Source of the DNA: Arcobacter venerupis
GTDB lineage: Bacteria; Campylobacterota; Campylobacteria; Campylobacterales; Arcobacteraceae
DNA: 64,000 nucleotides
Assembly (NCBI RefSeq): GCF_013201665.1
Contig: NZ_CP053840.1
Coordinates: 3,145,086-3,209,085, forward strand
Direction: 5' to 3'
Positions 1-7,815 of the stretch are shown one piece after another. A model generated the notes under the pieces. It ran no database searches. It saw only the letters and a list, made by a program, of their open reading frames with translations, and was not told where the DNA came from. The translations under genes and the position numbers were made by a program. Each line of letters starts with the position of its first letter. Position 1 is the first letter of the stretch.

Positions 1-534
1 AAATTGGAATTACATGAAATTGAAAAATCTCTTCTTAATTTCATTGAAGAGTATTTTATAAGACATATAGTTTTAGAGGATAAAAAAATCCAACTTTGGA
101 ATACTTCACTTGCTGATTTAAAAAGTAATTTTGGTTGGAAAGAGATTTATAGTGTTGGGAATAAAGAGATTGACAAAGAACATAAAAAACTTTTTGATAT
201 TGCAGAAGAAGCTTTTACAGAGGTAGAACCAAAGTTAAGAAATGCAAAAATCAAAGAAGTTTTGACTGATTTATACACTTATATGAAAACTCATTTTAAA
301 CATGAAGAAAAATATATGTCACAGATGAATTACCCATTAATTGAAGAGCATAAAGTTTTACATCATGACATTATTGAAAAGATAAATAGCTTTGTAAAAC
401 AGTTACCAACAATAGATGAAAGTGTCTTTGAAAAAGAGTTAGCAAAGATAATTGATATAGCTTTAGTTCATCATATAATCCAAGAAGATAGGAAAATTAT
501 ATCTTGGGCAAGGTCAAATTCCGAGATAAAATGA
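1..534 (+). CDS. Tandem bacteriohemerythrin, 3' part only
   Basis: The reading frame is already open at the left edge, so the gene starts outside the window; the TTG at position 4 is only an in-frame codon. The first ~40 visible residues (FIEEYFIRHIVLEDKKI...W) match the C-terminal end of a hemerythrin domain, and a complete second domain follows. That domain has the ligand pattern for a non-heme di-iron O2-binding four-helix bundle: an H in DKEHKKLFD, H..HEEKYM, H..HH and HHIIQED. The protein therefore has at least two hemerythrin domains and is cytosolic in what is visible. Such proteins bind O2 and are common in microaerophilic, motile Campylobacterota. What lies upstream (a third domain, or a sensor domain) cannot be seen. 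Confidence 0.85.
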   Translation, partial: KLELHEIEKSLLNFIEEYFIRHIVLEDKKIQLWNTSLADLKSNFGWKEIYSVGNKEIDKEHKKLFDIAEEAFTEVEPKLRNAKIKEVLTDLYTYMKTHFKHEEKYMSQMNYPLIEEHKVLHHDIIEKINSFVKQLPTIDESVFEKELAKIIDIALVHHIIQEDRKIISWARSNSEIK

Positions 535-540
535 TATAAT
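531..540 (+). promoter_or_regulatory. Extended -10 promoter for the 569 gene
   Basis: A TG-A-TATAAT element lies about 29 bases before the ATG at 569 and overlaps the end of the hemerythrin gene. No good -35 hexamer is visible, as is usual for sigma-70 promoters in this phylum. A run of TTTTAAGGATTATATAT then leads to the start codon. Confidence 0.55.
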
Positions 541-568
541 CCGCCACATTATTTTAAGGATTATATAT

Positions 569-907
569 ATGAAAAAAATCGTTTTAGCAACTGCATTATC
601 TATTTCTGCACTTTTAGCATTTGATGTTGGAGGAGCTTTAAAAAATGTAGGAACTTCAGCTTTAAATGGAAATACTGATACAAAATCATTAACAAAAACA
701 GCTGGTGAATCTTTAGGTTTAACATCTGACGCATTAGGTGATAAATTAGCAACTGCTGTAAAATCAAACAATACAGCTGTTGCATCTATGGATAAAGCAA
801 AAGAATTATGTGAAAAAGCTTCATCTATTCAATCATATGCAAATATTGATAGTAGCATTGTAAAACAAGCTATTACTGTTTGTAGCGAAAAAGTTATGGC
901 AAAATAA
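569..907 (+). CDS. Small exported protein of unknown function
   Basis: A 112-residue protein with a clear Sec signal peptide (MKKIVLATALSISALLAF), so the mature part is probably periplasmic. The remainder is rich in Ala, Lys, Ser and Thr and predicted helical, with two cysteines (CEKAS and CSEKV) that could form a disulfide. I do not recognise the family. It has its own extended -10 promoter and a strong terminator, so it is a monocistronic unit. Confidence 0.75.
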   Translation: MKKIVLATALSISALLAFDVGGALKNVGTSALNGNTDTKSLTKTAGESLGLTSDALGDKLATAVKSNNTAVASMDKAKELCEKASSIQSYANIDSSIVKQAITVCSEKVMAK

Positions 908-919
908 TCTCACTTTTTT

Positions 920-949
920 AAAAGATGAAAGTTTTTCTTTCATCTTTTT
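920..949 (+). terminator. Rho-independent terminator
   Basis: The 12-bp arms AAAAGATGAAAG and CTTTCATCTTTT surround a five-T loop and end in a T run, 12 bases after the stop codon of the preceding gene. Confidence 0.85.
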
Positions 950-982
950 ATACTACTTTCAACTCAGAAAAAAGAACTCAAA

Positions 983-1174
983 ATGAATATAGAATTTAGA
1001 TTTTTACAAAAAGCTATTGTTGATAAAAACTATATTAGTTTTACTTACGAAGATAAAAGTTATAGAAATGTCAAAGCTTTAAAGATGGATGATGAGAATA
1101 GAGTTCATTGTGATAAGGGTATTTTTGAGTTTGGGAAGATTAGGAAGTTGGTGGTTTTGAGGGAGAGGTTTTAA
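983..1174 (+). CDS. Small WYL-like protein
   Basis: A 63-residue protein starting at ATG 983. The pattern (AIVDKNYISFTYEDK, then R-x-V near residue 29, VHCDKGIFEFG and a C-terminal IRKLVVL) resembles the first strands of a WYL domain, the ligand-binding module of many bacterial regulators. Here it stands alone without a helix-turn-helix. It is convergent with hepT, ending only 4 bases from it. Function is unknown; the WYL resemblance is an inference from pattern. Confidence 0.6.
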   Translation: MNIEFRFLQKAIVDKNYISFTYEDKSYRNVKALKMDDENRVHCDKGIFEFGKIRKLVVLRERF

Positions 1175-1178
1175 AAGT

Positions 1179-1547
1179 TTATTTTAAATAACCTCTAATT
1201 TCTCCAACTTTTATTTCTAATTCTTGTAGTTCATTTGAACAAATATCAAAAACTGTTTCAGAATCAATATCAACATAATGATGAGATATAAAATCTCTTG
1301 TTTTTATGATTCTACTCCAATAGTTTTTATCTGCTACTTTTAAAAGAAGTTCATTTTCTCTTTTATACAAATTCTTTAAAGCTTCACCAATAGCTTGGAT
1401 TCTCATAGAAATAGCATCTAATTTATCAAGTCCTTCATCCGAATCTAAAAAATCATCGCTCGATTTTATGCTTTTAAATCTTCTATTTATAAGTCTAATA
1501 CTTTCTAGAATAAAATCAATTAGTTCAATAGTTGTTGATTTATCCAT
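1179..1547 (-). CDS. hepT: HepT-like ribonuclease toxin
   Basis: A 122-residue all-helical DUF86/HepT family protein. The C-terminal half carries RDFISHHY, which fits the HEPN RNase signature R-x4-H-x-Y. In characterised HepT proteins R and H form the active site and the Tyr is the target of AMPylation by the MntA antitoxin. The gene overlaps the upstream nucleotidyltransferase gene by 8 bases, the usual antitoxin-toxin layout. The length is close to the family norm and no defect is visible, so the toxin is probably functional. Confidence 0.85.
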   Translation of the reverse strand: MDKSTTIELIDFILESIRLINRRFKSIKSSDDFLDSDEGLDKLDAISMRIQAIGEALKNLYKRENELLLKVADKNYWSRIIKTRDFISHHYVDIDSETVFDICSNELQELEIKVGEIRGYLK

Positions 1548-1830
1548 AAATTACTTCTTTTTGGATTTTGTCAAAAATCGCACCATTACTTCTTTTGTGT
1601 TTGTGCATTAAATCGATTTTTTTATTATAAAGTTCTTCTAAAAATACCCATAATCCTGAGATATTTTTAAATGTTTTATTTTTAAACTCTACATAAATAT
1701 CAATATCACTATTTTCAGTTTGTTTATCTTTTGCATAACTTCCAAATAGTCCTATTTTATCAACTTCAAAAGTATTTTGGATATAACTTTTTTCTTGAGT
1801 TAGTTTTTCTAAAATATCATTTTTTGTCAT
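1540..1830 (-). CDS. mntA: MntA-type minimal nucleotidyltransferase antitoxin
   Basis: A 96-residue protein with the minimal nucleotidyltransferase motif GLFGSYAKDKQ..SDIDIYVEF (G-S-x10-D-x-D, near residues 29-47). Family members transfer AMP to the tyrosine of the partner HepT toxin and silence it. It is the first gene of the pair, with a strong AAAGGAGT ribosome site in front of the ATG and a TATAAT on the minus strand at about 1860-1865. Confidence 0.87.
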   Translation of the reverse strand: MTKNDILEKLTQEKSYIQNTFEVDKIGLFGSYAKDKQTENSDIDIYVEFKNKTFKNISGLWVFLEELYNKKIDLMHKHKRSNGAIFDKIQKEVIYG

Positions 1831-1889
1831 TTAGACTCCTTTGATAATGAGTGGGTATTATTATAACAAATTGTACCATTTTGACCAAA

Positions 1890-3014
1890 TCATTTAGAAA
1901 AATGAGTGATTAAAAATTCTAACCATGCTGAAGTATTTGTTAAATTACCTACAATAATATTATCAATGTGTTCTTTTAAACTAACATAACCTTTTGAATC
2001 TTCTTTTTTCAACTCTAGCAATAATTGTTTTGTTTCTGTTATATCTCTTTTTTCAATAGATTTAGTCAATCTCTTAATCAACTTGTCTTTTGTAAGTAAT
2101 GAACTTAAAAGAATCTCTATATTTTCTTTATTTGTTAATAAAGCTTCTGAAAACTCTTTTCTAAGAAAATTCACTTCATCTTCAAGTGATATAATTCTAT
2201 TTTTATAAGTATCATCTTTTAAAGATAATAATTCCTGTTGAAATAAGATTTTATTTTGTGCTTCTCTTAGTTCTTGTTTTAACTCAATTAATTGAATTGG
2301 ATTTGATGTAAATTCTTGGGGAGTTATTTGATTTGTTATAACCATTCCATATCTATTTAAATATTCTTCTATTTCTTCTTTTTTACCATCTGGAGTTTCT
2401 ATAATCATAGTTACTCTCAGACCTTCTTGTTTAATTGAAACACTTACTTTTTCATTTGGATACTTTTCTTGTAGTAATTTCCCAAAATACTGAAGAATAG
2501 ATATCCCTGCTGTTAAATGTTCAGGAGGAAATTCGATATTTTTATTTATATTACAATGTTGAAAAATTTTTTTATGAATATTTCCTATTTCATTAAGAAA
2601 AAAAATTTCTGTATCTTTTAATCTTTCATTTTTATCTACAAAATAAACTACCTCTACAAAAATATTACCTTCTTCGTATATAGGATCACAATCAGCAAAA
2701 TAAAACTTAAATAATTTACAATATTCTTTAGGTGAAATTGAATAATTCCAATCTTCTACAGGTAAAACTTTAAATAACTTAAAAATAATACATTGTTCTT
2801 TTTTATAAAAATGATATCCTATATCATTTAATAAACCATCAAATAATATATTATTTAAAATGTCATTCTCATTTAGATTTAATAAAATTTCTAATTCTTC
2901 AGTTGTTTCAATCTCAACCATTTTCTCACAATCATCATCAACTATGTTATCCTTAATACTTTTAAATTTAATTTTATCTAAATATAAAATATCATTTCTA
3001 TTTTCTAATCTCAT
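1890..3014 (-). CDS. Unrecognised protein with a central alpha/beta module and C-terminal coiled coil
   Basis: A 374-residue protein with no signal peptide or membrane segment. Three parts can be seen. An acidic N-terminal region (1-155) contains aromatic-rich strands. A compact module at about 160-235 has a helix (ILQYFGKLLQEKYP), two strands (VSVSIKQEG and RVTMIIETPDGKK) and a helix (EEIEEYLNRYG). A long charged coiled coil follows from about 250 to 350. The module resembles one I remember in otherwise unrelated bacterial proteins, possibly in conflict-type systems, but I cannot name it safely. It has a good ribosome site (AAGGGA) and lies 30 bases downstream of the flavoprotein gene, possibly co-transcribed with it. 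Confidence 0.7.
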   Translation of the reverse strand: MRLENRNDILYLDKIKFKSIKDNIVDDDCEKMVEIETTEELEILLNLNENDILNNILFDGLLNDIGYHFYKKEQCIIFKLFKVLPVEDWNYSISPKEYCKLFKFYFADCDPIYEEGNIFVEVVYFVDKNERLKDTEIFFLNEIGNIHKKIFQHCNINKNIEFPPEHLTAGISILQYFGKLLQEKYPNEKVSVSIKQEGLRVTMIIETPDGKKEEIEEYLNRYGMVITNQITPQEFTSNPIQLIELKQELREAQNKILFQQELLSLKDDTYKNRIISLEDEVNFLRKEFSEALLTNKENIEILLSSLLTKDKLIKRLTKSIEKRDITETKQLLLELKKEDSKGYVSLKEHIDNIIVGNLTNTSAWLEFLITHFSK

Positions 3015-3044
3015 ATATTTCCCTTATATTTCATAATTAGCATT

Positions 3045-4271
3045 TTACTTTCCCAAGCTTTTCCCAACCAAGTAACCACTCGCCCACGCAAATTGAAGAT
3101 TAAAACCTCCCCTATTTCCTACTATATCTAAAACTTCTCCTGCAAAAAACAGACCTTTACATAACTTACTCTCATAAGTTTTATTATCTACCTCAGCGGT
3201 TCTTACTCCTCCGCCACTGGCTTCTGCGTGTCCGAAACCTTGGGTGTCTATTATTTTTAGTTTCCATTGGTTTAATTGATAGGCTAAGGCTTTGATTTGT
3301 TTTGCGTTTACATCAGCAGCTTTTGTATCTATGTTGATTTTACAAATATCTAATAATACTGGTGCTATTTTATTTGATACCATTCCTGTTATTATATCTA
3401 CGGCTTTTTGACTTGGGATAGTTTTGAAAAGTGTTTGGATTTGGTCGCCTAGATCATTTCTGTTTATTTTTGGGAAGAAGTTTATTGCTATTTTTACATC
3501 TTGGTATTGGCTTAGGTTTAAAACTGCCAGTTGTGATATATCTAAAATTGCGAATCCTGAAACTCCATAACTTGTGAATAATACATCTCCAAAAATCTCT
3601 TGCTCTAAATTTCCATTTACATATAGGCTTACATTACACTCTTTTTTTACACCTTGAAGTTTTCCATTATAGGTATTATCAGTTTTAAGTCCTACAAGGG
3701 AAGGATAAGTTGGATTGAAACTGTGTCCAAATTTTGAGGCGAAGTCTAAACCGCTTTCGTTTGCATTTAGTTGTGGAGCTGCTCCTAAACCATTTGAGAT
3801 TAGTACTTTATCATATGCTTTATATTCATTTTCTTGAGTTTTGATATTAAACTTATCTTCTACTTTTTCAATGTCTGTTATCATTGATTCTAAATATATA
3901 TTCACACCTAACTCTTTTAATGCTAACTCCAAAAGATTAGTTACTGATTTTGCTTCATTTGATAAAGGATATACTTTTCCACTTGGTTTTATATCAAGTA
4001 AAAGGCCAATACTTTTGCAAAACTTTTCAAAGGCTTTGAAATCAAACTCTTTTAGTGCAAAACTTGTAAAGTCTGGATTTTCTCCTAGATAGTTTTTTGA
4101 AGTTATTTGATTGTTTGAGATATTACATCTTCCATTTCCACTGGCTAGTATCTTTTTACCTATACCTTTGTTTGCATCAAATAAATCTATTTGTAAATTT
4201 TTGTTTAATCTTTTGGCAGTAATGGCGGCAATTATTCCCGCTGCTCCTGCTCCTATTATTGCTATTTTCAA
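3045..4271 (-). CDS. BaiN/HI0933-family FAD-dependent oxidoreductase
   Basis: A 408-residue protein with an N-terminal Rossmann FAD site (IAIIGAGAAGIIAA), the family hallmark GNGRCNISN near residue 46, and a C-terminal second FAD contact (GLFFAGEVLDIVGNRGGFNLQFA) typical of HI0933/YhiN flavoproteins. Substrates of this family are mostly undefined; database names such as aminoacetone oxidase family are not reliable for function. The length is normal. It is divergent from the MoxR gene and leads the minus-strand pair with the unrecognised protein. Confidence 0.88.
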   Translation of the reverse strand: MKIAIIGAGAAGIIAAITAKRLNKNLQIDLFDANKGIGKKILASGNGRCNISNNQITSKNYLGENPDFTSFALKEFDFKAFEKFCKSIGLLLDIKPSGKVYPLSNEAKSVTNLLELALKELGVNIYLESMITDIEKVEDKFNIKTQENEYKAYDKVLISNGLGAAPQLNANESGLDFASKFGHSFNPTYPSLVGLKTDNTYNGKLQGVKKECNVSLYVNGNLEQEIFGDVLFTSYGVSGFAILDISQLAVLNLSQYQDVKIAINFFPKINRNDLGDQIQTLFKTIPSQKAVDIITGMVSNKIAPVLLDICKINIDTKAADVNAKQIKALAYQLNQWKLKIIDTQGFGHAEASGGGVRTAEVDNKTYESKLCKGLFFAGEVLDIVGNRGGFNLQFAWASGYLVGKSLGK

Positions 4272-4367
4272 ATCTATCCCTAAAAGTTTTTTTGATTATA
4301 GCTAATAGACTCTTTCAAATACAAGGAACGTTTATTGCAATACTTATCCCATAAATAAAGGATATAC

Positions 4368-5369
4368 ATGAATCCACAGAAAATAAAACGCTCAGTAGAA
4401 CACCTATGTGAAAGAAAAGTACCTATATTCTTATGGGGACCTCCTGGTATTGGAAAATCTTCAATCATTGCTCAAATTGCAAAGGAAAAAGGAATAGCTT
4501 GTATAGATTTAAGACTATCACTTCTTGACCCTACAGATTTAAGAGGAATTCCATTTTTTGATGCAGTTAATCAAACAGCTATTTGGGCACCAGCTTCATT
4601 CTTACCAGATGGTAGTATTAAAGAGGGAATTCTATTTTTAGATGAATTAAATACAGCAGCTCCAATGGTTCAAGCTTCTGCTTATCAGTTGATTCTTGAT
4701 AGAAAAATCGGGGAATACACTCTTCCTGATGGTTGGTCAATAGTTGCCGCTGGAAATAGAGAAAGTGATAGAGGTGTAGTTTTTAGAATGGCAGCACCAC
4801 TTGCAAATAGATTTATTCACCTTGATATGGAAGTAAGTGTTGATGACTGGAGAGCATGGGCAATAAACAATAATATTGATTTATCTATAATCTCATTTAT
4901 CTCATATAGACCTGATGCTTTGTTTACTTTTAATACTCAAAGTGATACAAAAGCCTTTGCAACTCCTCGAACTTGGCATTATGTAAATGAAGTTCTATTA
5001 TCAACTCCTGAAGATGATTTGATAATGGCACTAATTAGTGGAGCAATTGGTGAAGAGTTAGCAGCTTCATTTTTAGGATTTAAAGCAGTTATCAAAGATC
5101 TTCCAAATATTGATGGAATCCTAGATGGAACTGAAAAAGAGTTTCCAACAGATACTTCTGCTTTACATATACTTTGTACAGCCTTAGCAATTAGAATTTC
5201 AGAAGATACAAGAACAAAAGAGTTAGAGAATCTTCTTAATTATTCTCTAAATCTTCCAGGAGAGTTTTCTGTTATGATTATTCAAGATTTAAGACAAAGA
5301 AGTATTGAACTTGATTATCTAAAATCTTGGCCATTGTGGATGAAAAAATTCAACACGCTACTTCGTTAA
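4368..5369 (+). CDS. MoxR-type AAA+ ATPase
   Basis: A 333-residue AAA+ protein with Walker A GPPGIGKSS (about 24-32), Walker B GILFLDELN (about 87-95) and a sensor-like region VAAGNRESDRG. MoxR ATPases act with VWA-domain proteins as chaperone pairs that insert metals or remodel partner enzymes. The VWA partner is the next gene, 2 bases away or overlapping. The ATG has an AAAGGA ribosome site. The client of the pair is not evident from the neighbours. Confidence 0.9.
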   Translation: MNPQKIKRSVEHLCERKVPIFLWGPPGIGKSSIIAQIAKEKGIACIDLRLSLLDPTDLRGIPFFDAVNQTAIWAPASFLPDGSIKEGILFLDELNTAAPMVQASAYQLILDRKIGEYTLPDGWSIVAAGNRESDRGVVFRMAAPLANRFIHLDMEVSVDDWRAWAINNNIDLSIISFISYRPDALFTFNTQSDTKAFATPRTWHYVNEVLLSTPEDDLIMALISGAIGEELAASFLGFKAVIKDLPNIDGILDGTEKEFPTDTSALHILCTALAIRISEDTRTKELENLLNYSLNLPGEFSVMIIQDLRQRSIELDYLKSWPLWMKKFNTLLR

Positions 5370-5371
5370 TT

Positions 5372-6514
5372 ATGAATGCAAACACACTTTTAATCAAAGC
5401 CAAAAGCCAACTAACAACTAAATACCCATATTTTGGAATGTTGGCATCAAGATTAAAACATGAAGAGAGTGAAAATATAGAATCTTATGCCAGTAATGGA
5501 GTAAGGTTTTTATATAACCCTGATTTTATAAACAGTTGTACAATTGAAGAACTCTCTTTTATTTTGACAAACTGTGTTATGCATCACATTTTATCTCACC
5601 AACAAAGAAAACTAAAAAGAAAAGGTTATCTTTGGCAATTAGCAACTGATTATGCAATCAATAATCTTCTTTTTAAAAATGGTATGAAAATGCCCCATGG
5701 TGTAAATTATGATAAAAAATTCAAAAATATGTACGCTGAAGAGATTTATGATTTTCTAAAAAAAGAGTTAATTGAGAGTGGAGTTGATGCTTTTGATGAT
5801 GAAAAGGTTCAGCAAAATGATGAGCAAAAAAACAATAGAGATAATACTCAAAAGTTTAGAAAAGTAAAAAAAATCCAAGAGAACCTAGATGAGCGAGACG
5901 AAGAACAATGGGAATACGCAAGCGCACTTGCAAAAGAGGTATCAACTAGAAAATCTCTAATGCCTTTAGGTTTTGAAAGACTTGCAAAAAAAGTAGTAGC
6001 CCAAAATATAGATTGGAAGTTTGAACTTTACAATGCCATAAATCGCCACATGAGAAATAACTACGCTTTTATGCCACCAAATAAAAAACATCTTTACAGA
6101 GGTTTTGCCCTGCCCTCACTTACAAGTGATACTTTGAGTTTAATAGTTGCCATTGATACATCTGGTTCTATAAGAGAAGAGATTTTAGGAGCATTTATAG
6201 AAGAGTTTAAAGCAATTATGCAAAACTTTCCAGCAGTTAATATCGAACTTCTAATAGCAGATGCAAAAGTTCATGCTCACTATAGTTTTAGAGGTGCTGA
6301 AGATATAGAGTTTGCCCTAAAAGGTGGAGGAGGAACGGACTATCGACCAGTTTTTGAATACATCGATGCAAACTTCCCAATGTCAAGTATGCTTTTATAT
6401 TTTACAGATGGAGATGGAATATTCCCAAGAATCCCACCATCTTATGAAGTTCTTTGGGCATTGTCAAATAAAAAAGATAGGATTCCATTTGGTAGAGCTT
6501 TGGTGATTTTTTAA
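5372..6514 (+). CDS. DUF2201/VWA-domain partner of the MoxR ATPase
   Basis: About 380 residues. The N-terminal half looks like the DUF2201 putative metallopeptidase domain (PYFGMLASRL... and CVMHHILSHQQR). The C-terminal half is a VWA-like domain with the MIDAS residues DTSGS, GGGGTDY and FTDGDG. In the metallopeptidase-like part the usual HExxH reads HILSH, so the catalytic Glu is absent. The start is uncertain: TTG 5327 and GTG 5336 are in frame upstream and would overlap moxR. None of the three has a good ribosome site; ATG 5372, 2 bases after the moxR stop, fits translational coupling. The last 19 bases of coding DNA are repeated downstream of the RND operon. Confidence 0.85.
   Translation: MNANTLLIKAKSQLTTKYPYFGMLASRLKHEESENIESYASNGVRFLYNPDFINSCTIEELSFILTNCVMHHILSHQQRKLKRKGYLWQLATDYAINNLLFKNGMKMPHGVNYDKKFKNMYAEEIYDFLKKELIESGVDAFDDEKVQQNDEQKNNRDNTQKFRKVKKIQENLDERDEEQWEYASALAKEVSTRKSLMPLGFERLAKKVVAQNIDWKFELYNAINRHMRNNYAFMPPNKKHLYRGFALPSLTSDTLSLIVAIDTSGSIREEILGAFIEEFKAIMQNFPAVNIELLIADAKVHAHYSFRGAEDIEFALKGGGGTDYRPVFEYIDANFPMSSMLLYFTDGDGIFPRIPPSYEVLWALSNKKDRIPFGRALVIF
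6493..6511 (+). repeat. Left copy of the 19-bp direct repeat flanking the RND operon
   Basis: TAGAGCTTTGGTGATTTTT forms the last codons of the VWA gene (ending RALVIF). An exact second copy lies at 12377-12395, just beyond the last gene of the RND operon. Confidence 0.85.
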
Positions 6515-6618
6515 TCTTCTTACAAATGGCCTTTAATAATGTAATTGTGTTAAGATACTATTAATTCTGATATACTAAAATCCTTATCACATATAATTAC
6601 TTAACATAGGATACAATT

Positions 6619-7815
6619 TTGAATAATTACCTTACAAAAAGTTGTTTTTTTATTAGTTTAATTGGAGTAATCACTATTTTTAATGGTTGTTCTGAACAAG
6701 CTGAAAAAAATACACCTACAAAAAAATCAGCAGAAGTTGGAATGCCTCAAATGCCTCAAACTGAAGTAGGCACTTACACAATAAATCAACAAGAAATCAC
6801 ACTACAACAAGAACTTCCAGGAAGAACTGTAATTGCTTTAAACTCAGAAATTCGTCCTCAAATTGGAGGAATAATTGAGCGTCAATTATTTAAAGAGGGT
6901 TCAACTGTAAATAAAGGTGATGTTTTATATAAAGTAGTTTCATCAAGTTATGAAGCAGCATATAACGAAGCAAAAGCTTCTTATGCAAATGTTTTAGCAA
7001 ATGTAAAAGCTGCAAAACTAAAAGATGAAAGATACAAAGATTTACTAAAAATTGATGGTGTTTCAAAACAAGAGTATGAAGATACAAATGTTGCATATTT
7101 ACAAGCCCTAGCAAGTGTTGAAGAGAAAAAAGCAGCAATGCAAAGTGCTAAAATCAATCTTGAATACACTCAAATCACATCTCCTATTTCTGGACATATT
7201 GGAATATCTAGCGTAACAGAAGGAGCATTAGTGACAGCACAACAAGAAACAGCTCTTGCAACTGTTAGGTCTCTTGATCCAATTTATGTGGATTTTACTC
7301 AATCAAGTGTTCAAATGTTAAACTTGAAAAAACTTCTTAAACAAGAAAATATGAAAGAAGCAAGTGCAACTGTGAGTCTAAAACTTGAAGATGGTTCAAT
7401 CTATGAAAATAAGGGAGAATTTAAACTTCAAGAATTAGCAGTTGATGAAGCAACTGGTTCTGTTACATTAAGAGCTCAATTTCCAAATCCAAAAAATATA
7501 TTATTACCAGGAATGTATGTAAATATTATTGTAAATGAAGCTATTAATACAAAAGCTATTTTAGTTCCTCAACAAGGTGTTACTTTTGATGAAAAAGGAA
7601 ATGCAACAGCAATGATTGTAAATAAAAATTCAGAAGTTGAAAAACTCCATATTGTAATAGATAGAACAATAAACGACTATTGGTTAGTAAAAGATGGATT
7701 TAATGTTGGTGACCACTTAATTGTTGAGGGTCTAAATAAAATCCGAGTTGGTGCAAAAGTTAAAGATAGTGATATTACATCAAACTTCAAATTTGATAAC
7801 CCTAAAATAAACTAA
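6619..7815 (+). CDS. RND efflux periplasmic adaptor lipoprotein
   Basis: A 398-residue membrane fusion protein of the AcrA/MexA/CmeA type. The start is TTG 6619, with AGGATA about 8 bases upstream and a signal peptide in frame. The lipobox FNGC puts the lipidated Cys at residue 24, anchoring it in the inner membrane. The order is beta-barrel/lipoyl half (RPQIGGIIERQLFKEGS), a helical hairpin (about 110-175), second lipoyl half (YTQITSPISGHIGIS) and beta-barrel domains. It bridges the pump and the outer-membrane channel. First gene of a three-gene operon; its stop overlaps the next start (TAATG). No regulator gene lies next to it. Confidence 0.93.
   Translation: MNNYLTKSCFFISLIGVITIFNGCSEQAEKNTPTKKSAEVGMPQMPQTEVGTYTINQQEITLQQELPGRTVIALNSEIRPQIGGIIERQLFKEGSTVNKGDVLYKVVSSSYEAAYNEAKASYANVLANVKAAKLKDERYKDLLKIDGVSKQEYEDTNVAYLQALASVEEKKAAMQSAKINLEYTQITSPISGHIGISSVTEGALVTAQQETALATVRSLDPIYVDFTQSSVQMLNLKKLLKQENMKEASATVSLKLEDGSIYENKGEFKLQELAVDEATGSVTLRAQFPNPKNILLPGMYVNIIVNEAINTKAILVPQQGVTFDEKGNATAMIVNKNSEVEKLHIVIDRTINDYWLVKDGFNVGDHLIVEGLNKIRVGAKVKDSDITSNFKFDNPKIN

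Noticed and set aside
6541..6600. GTAATT and AATTAC arms upstream of the RND operon as an operator
   Set aside because: Six-base arms 48 bases apart in A/T-rich DNA are expected by chance.
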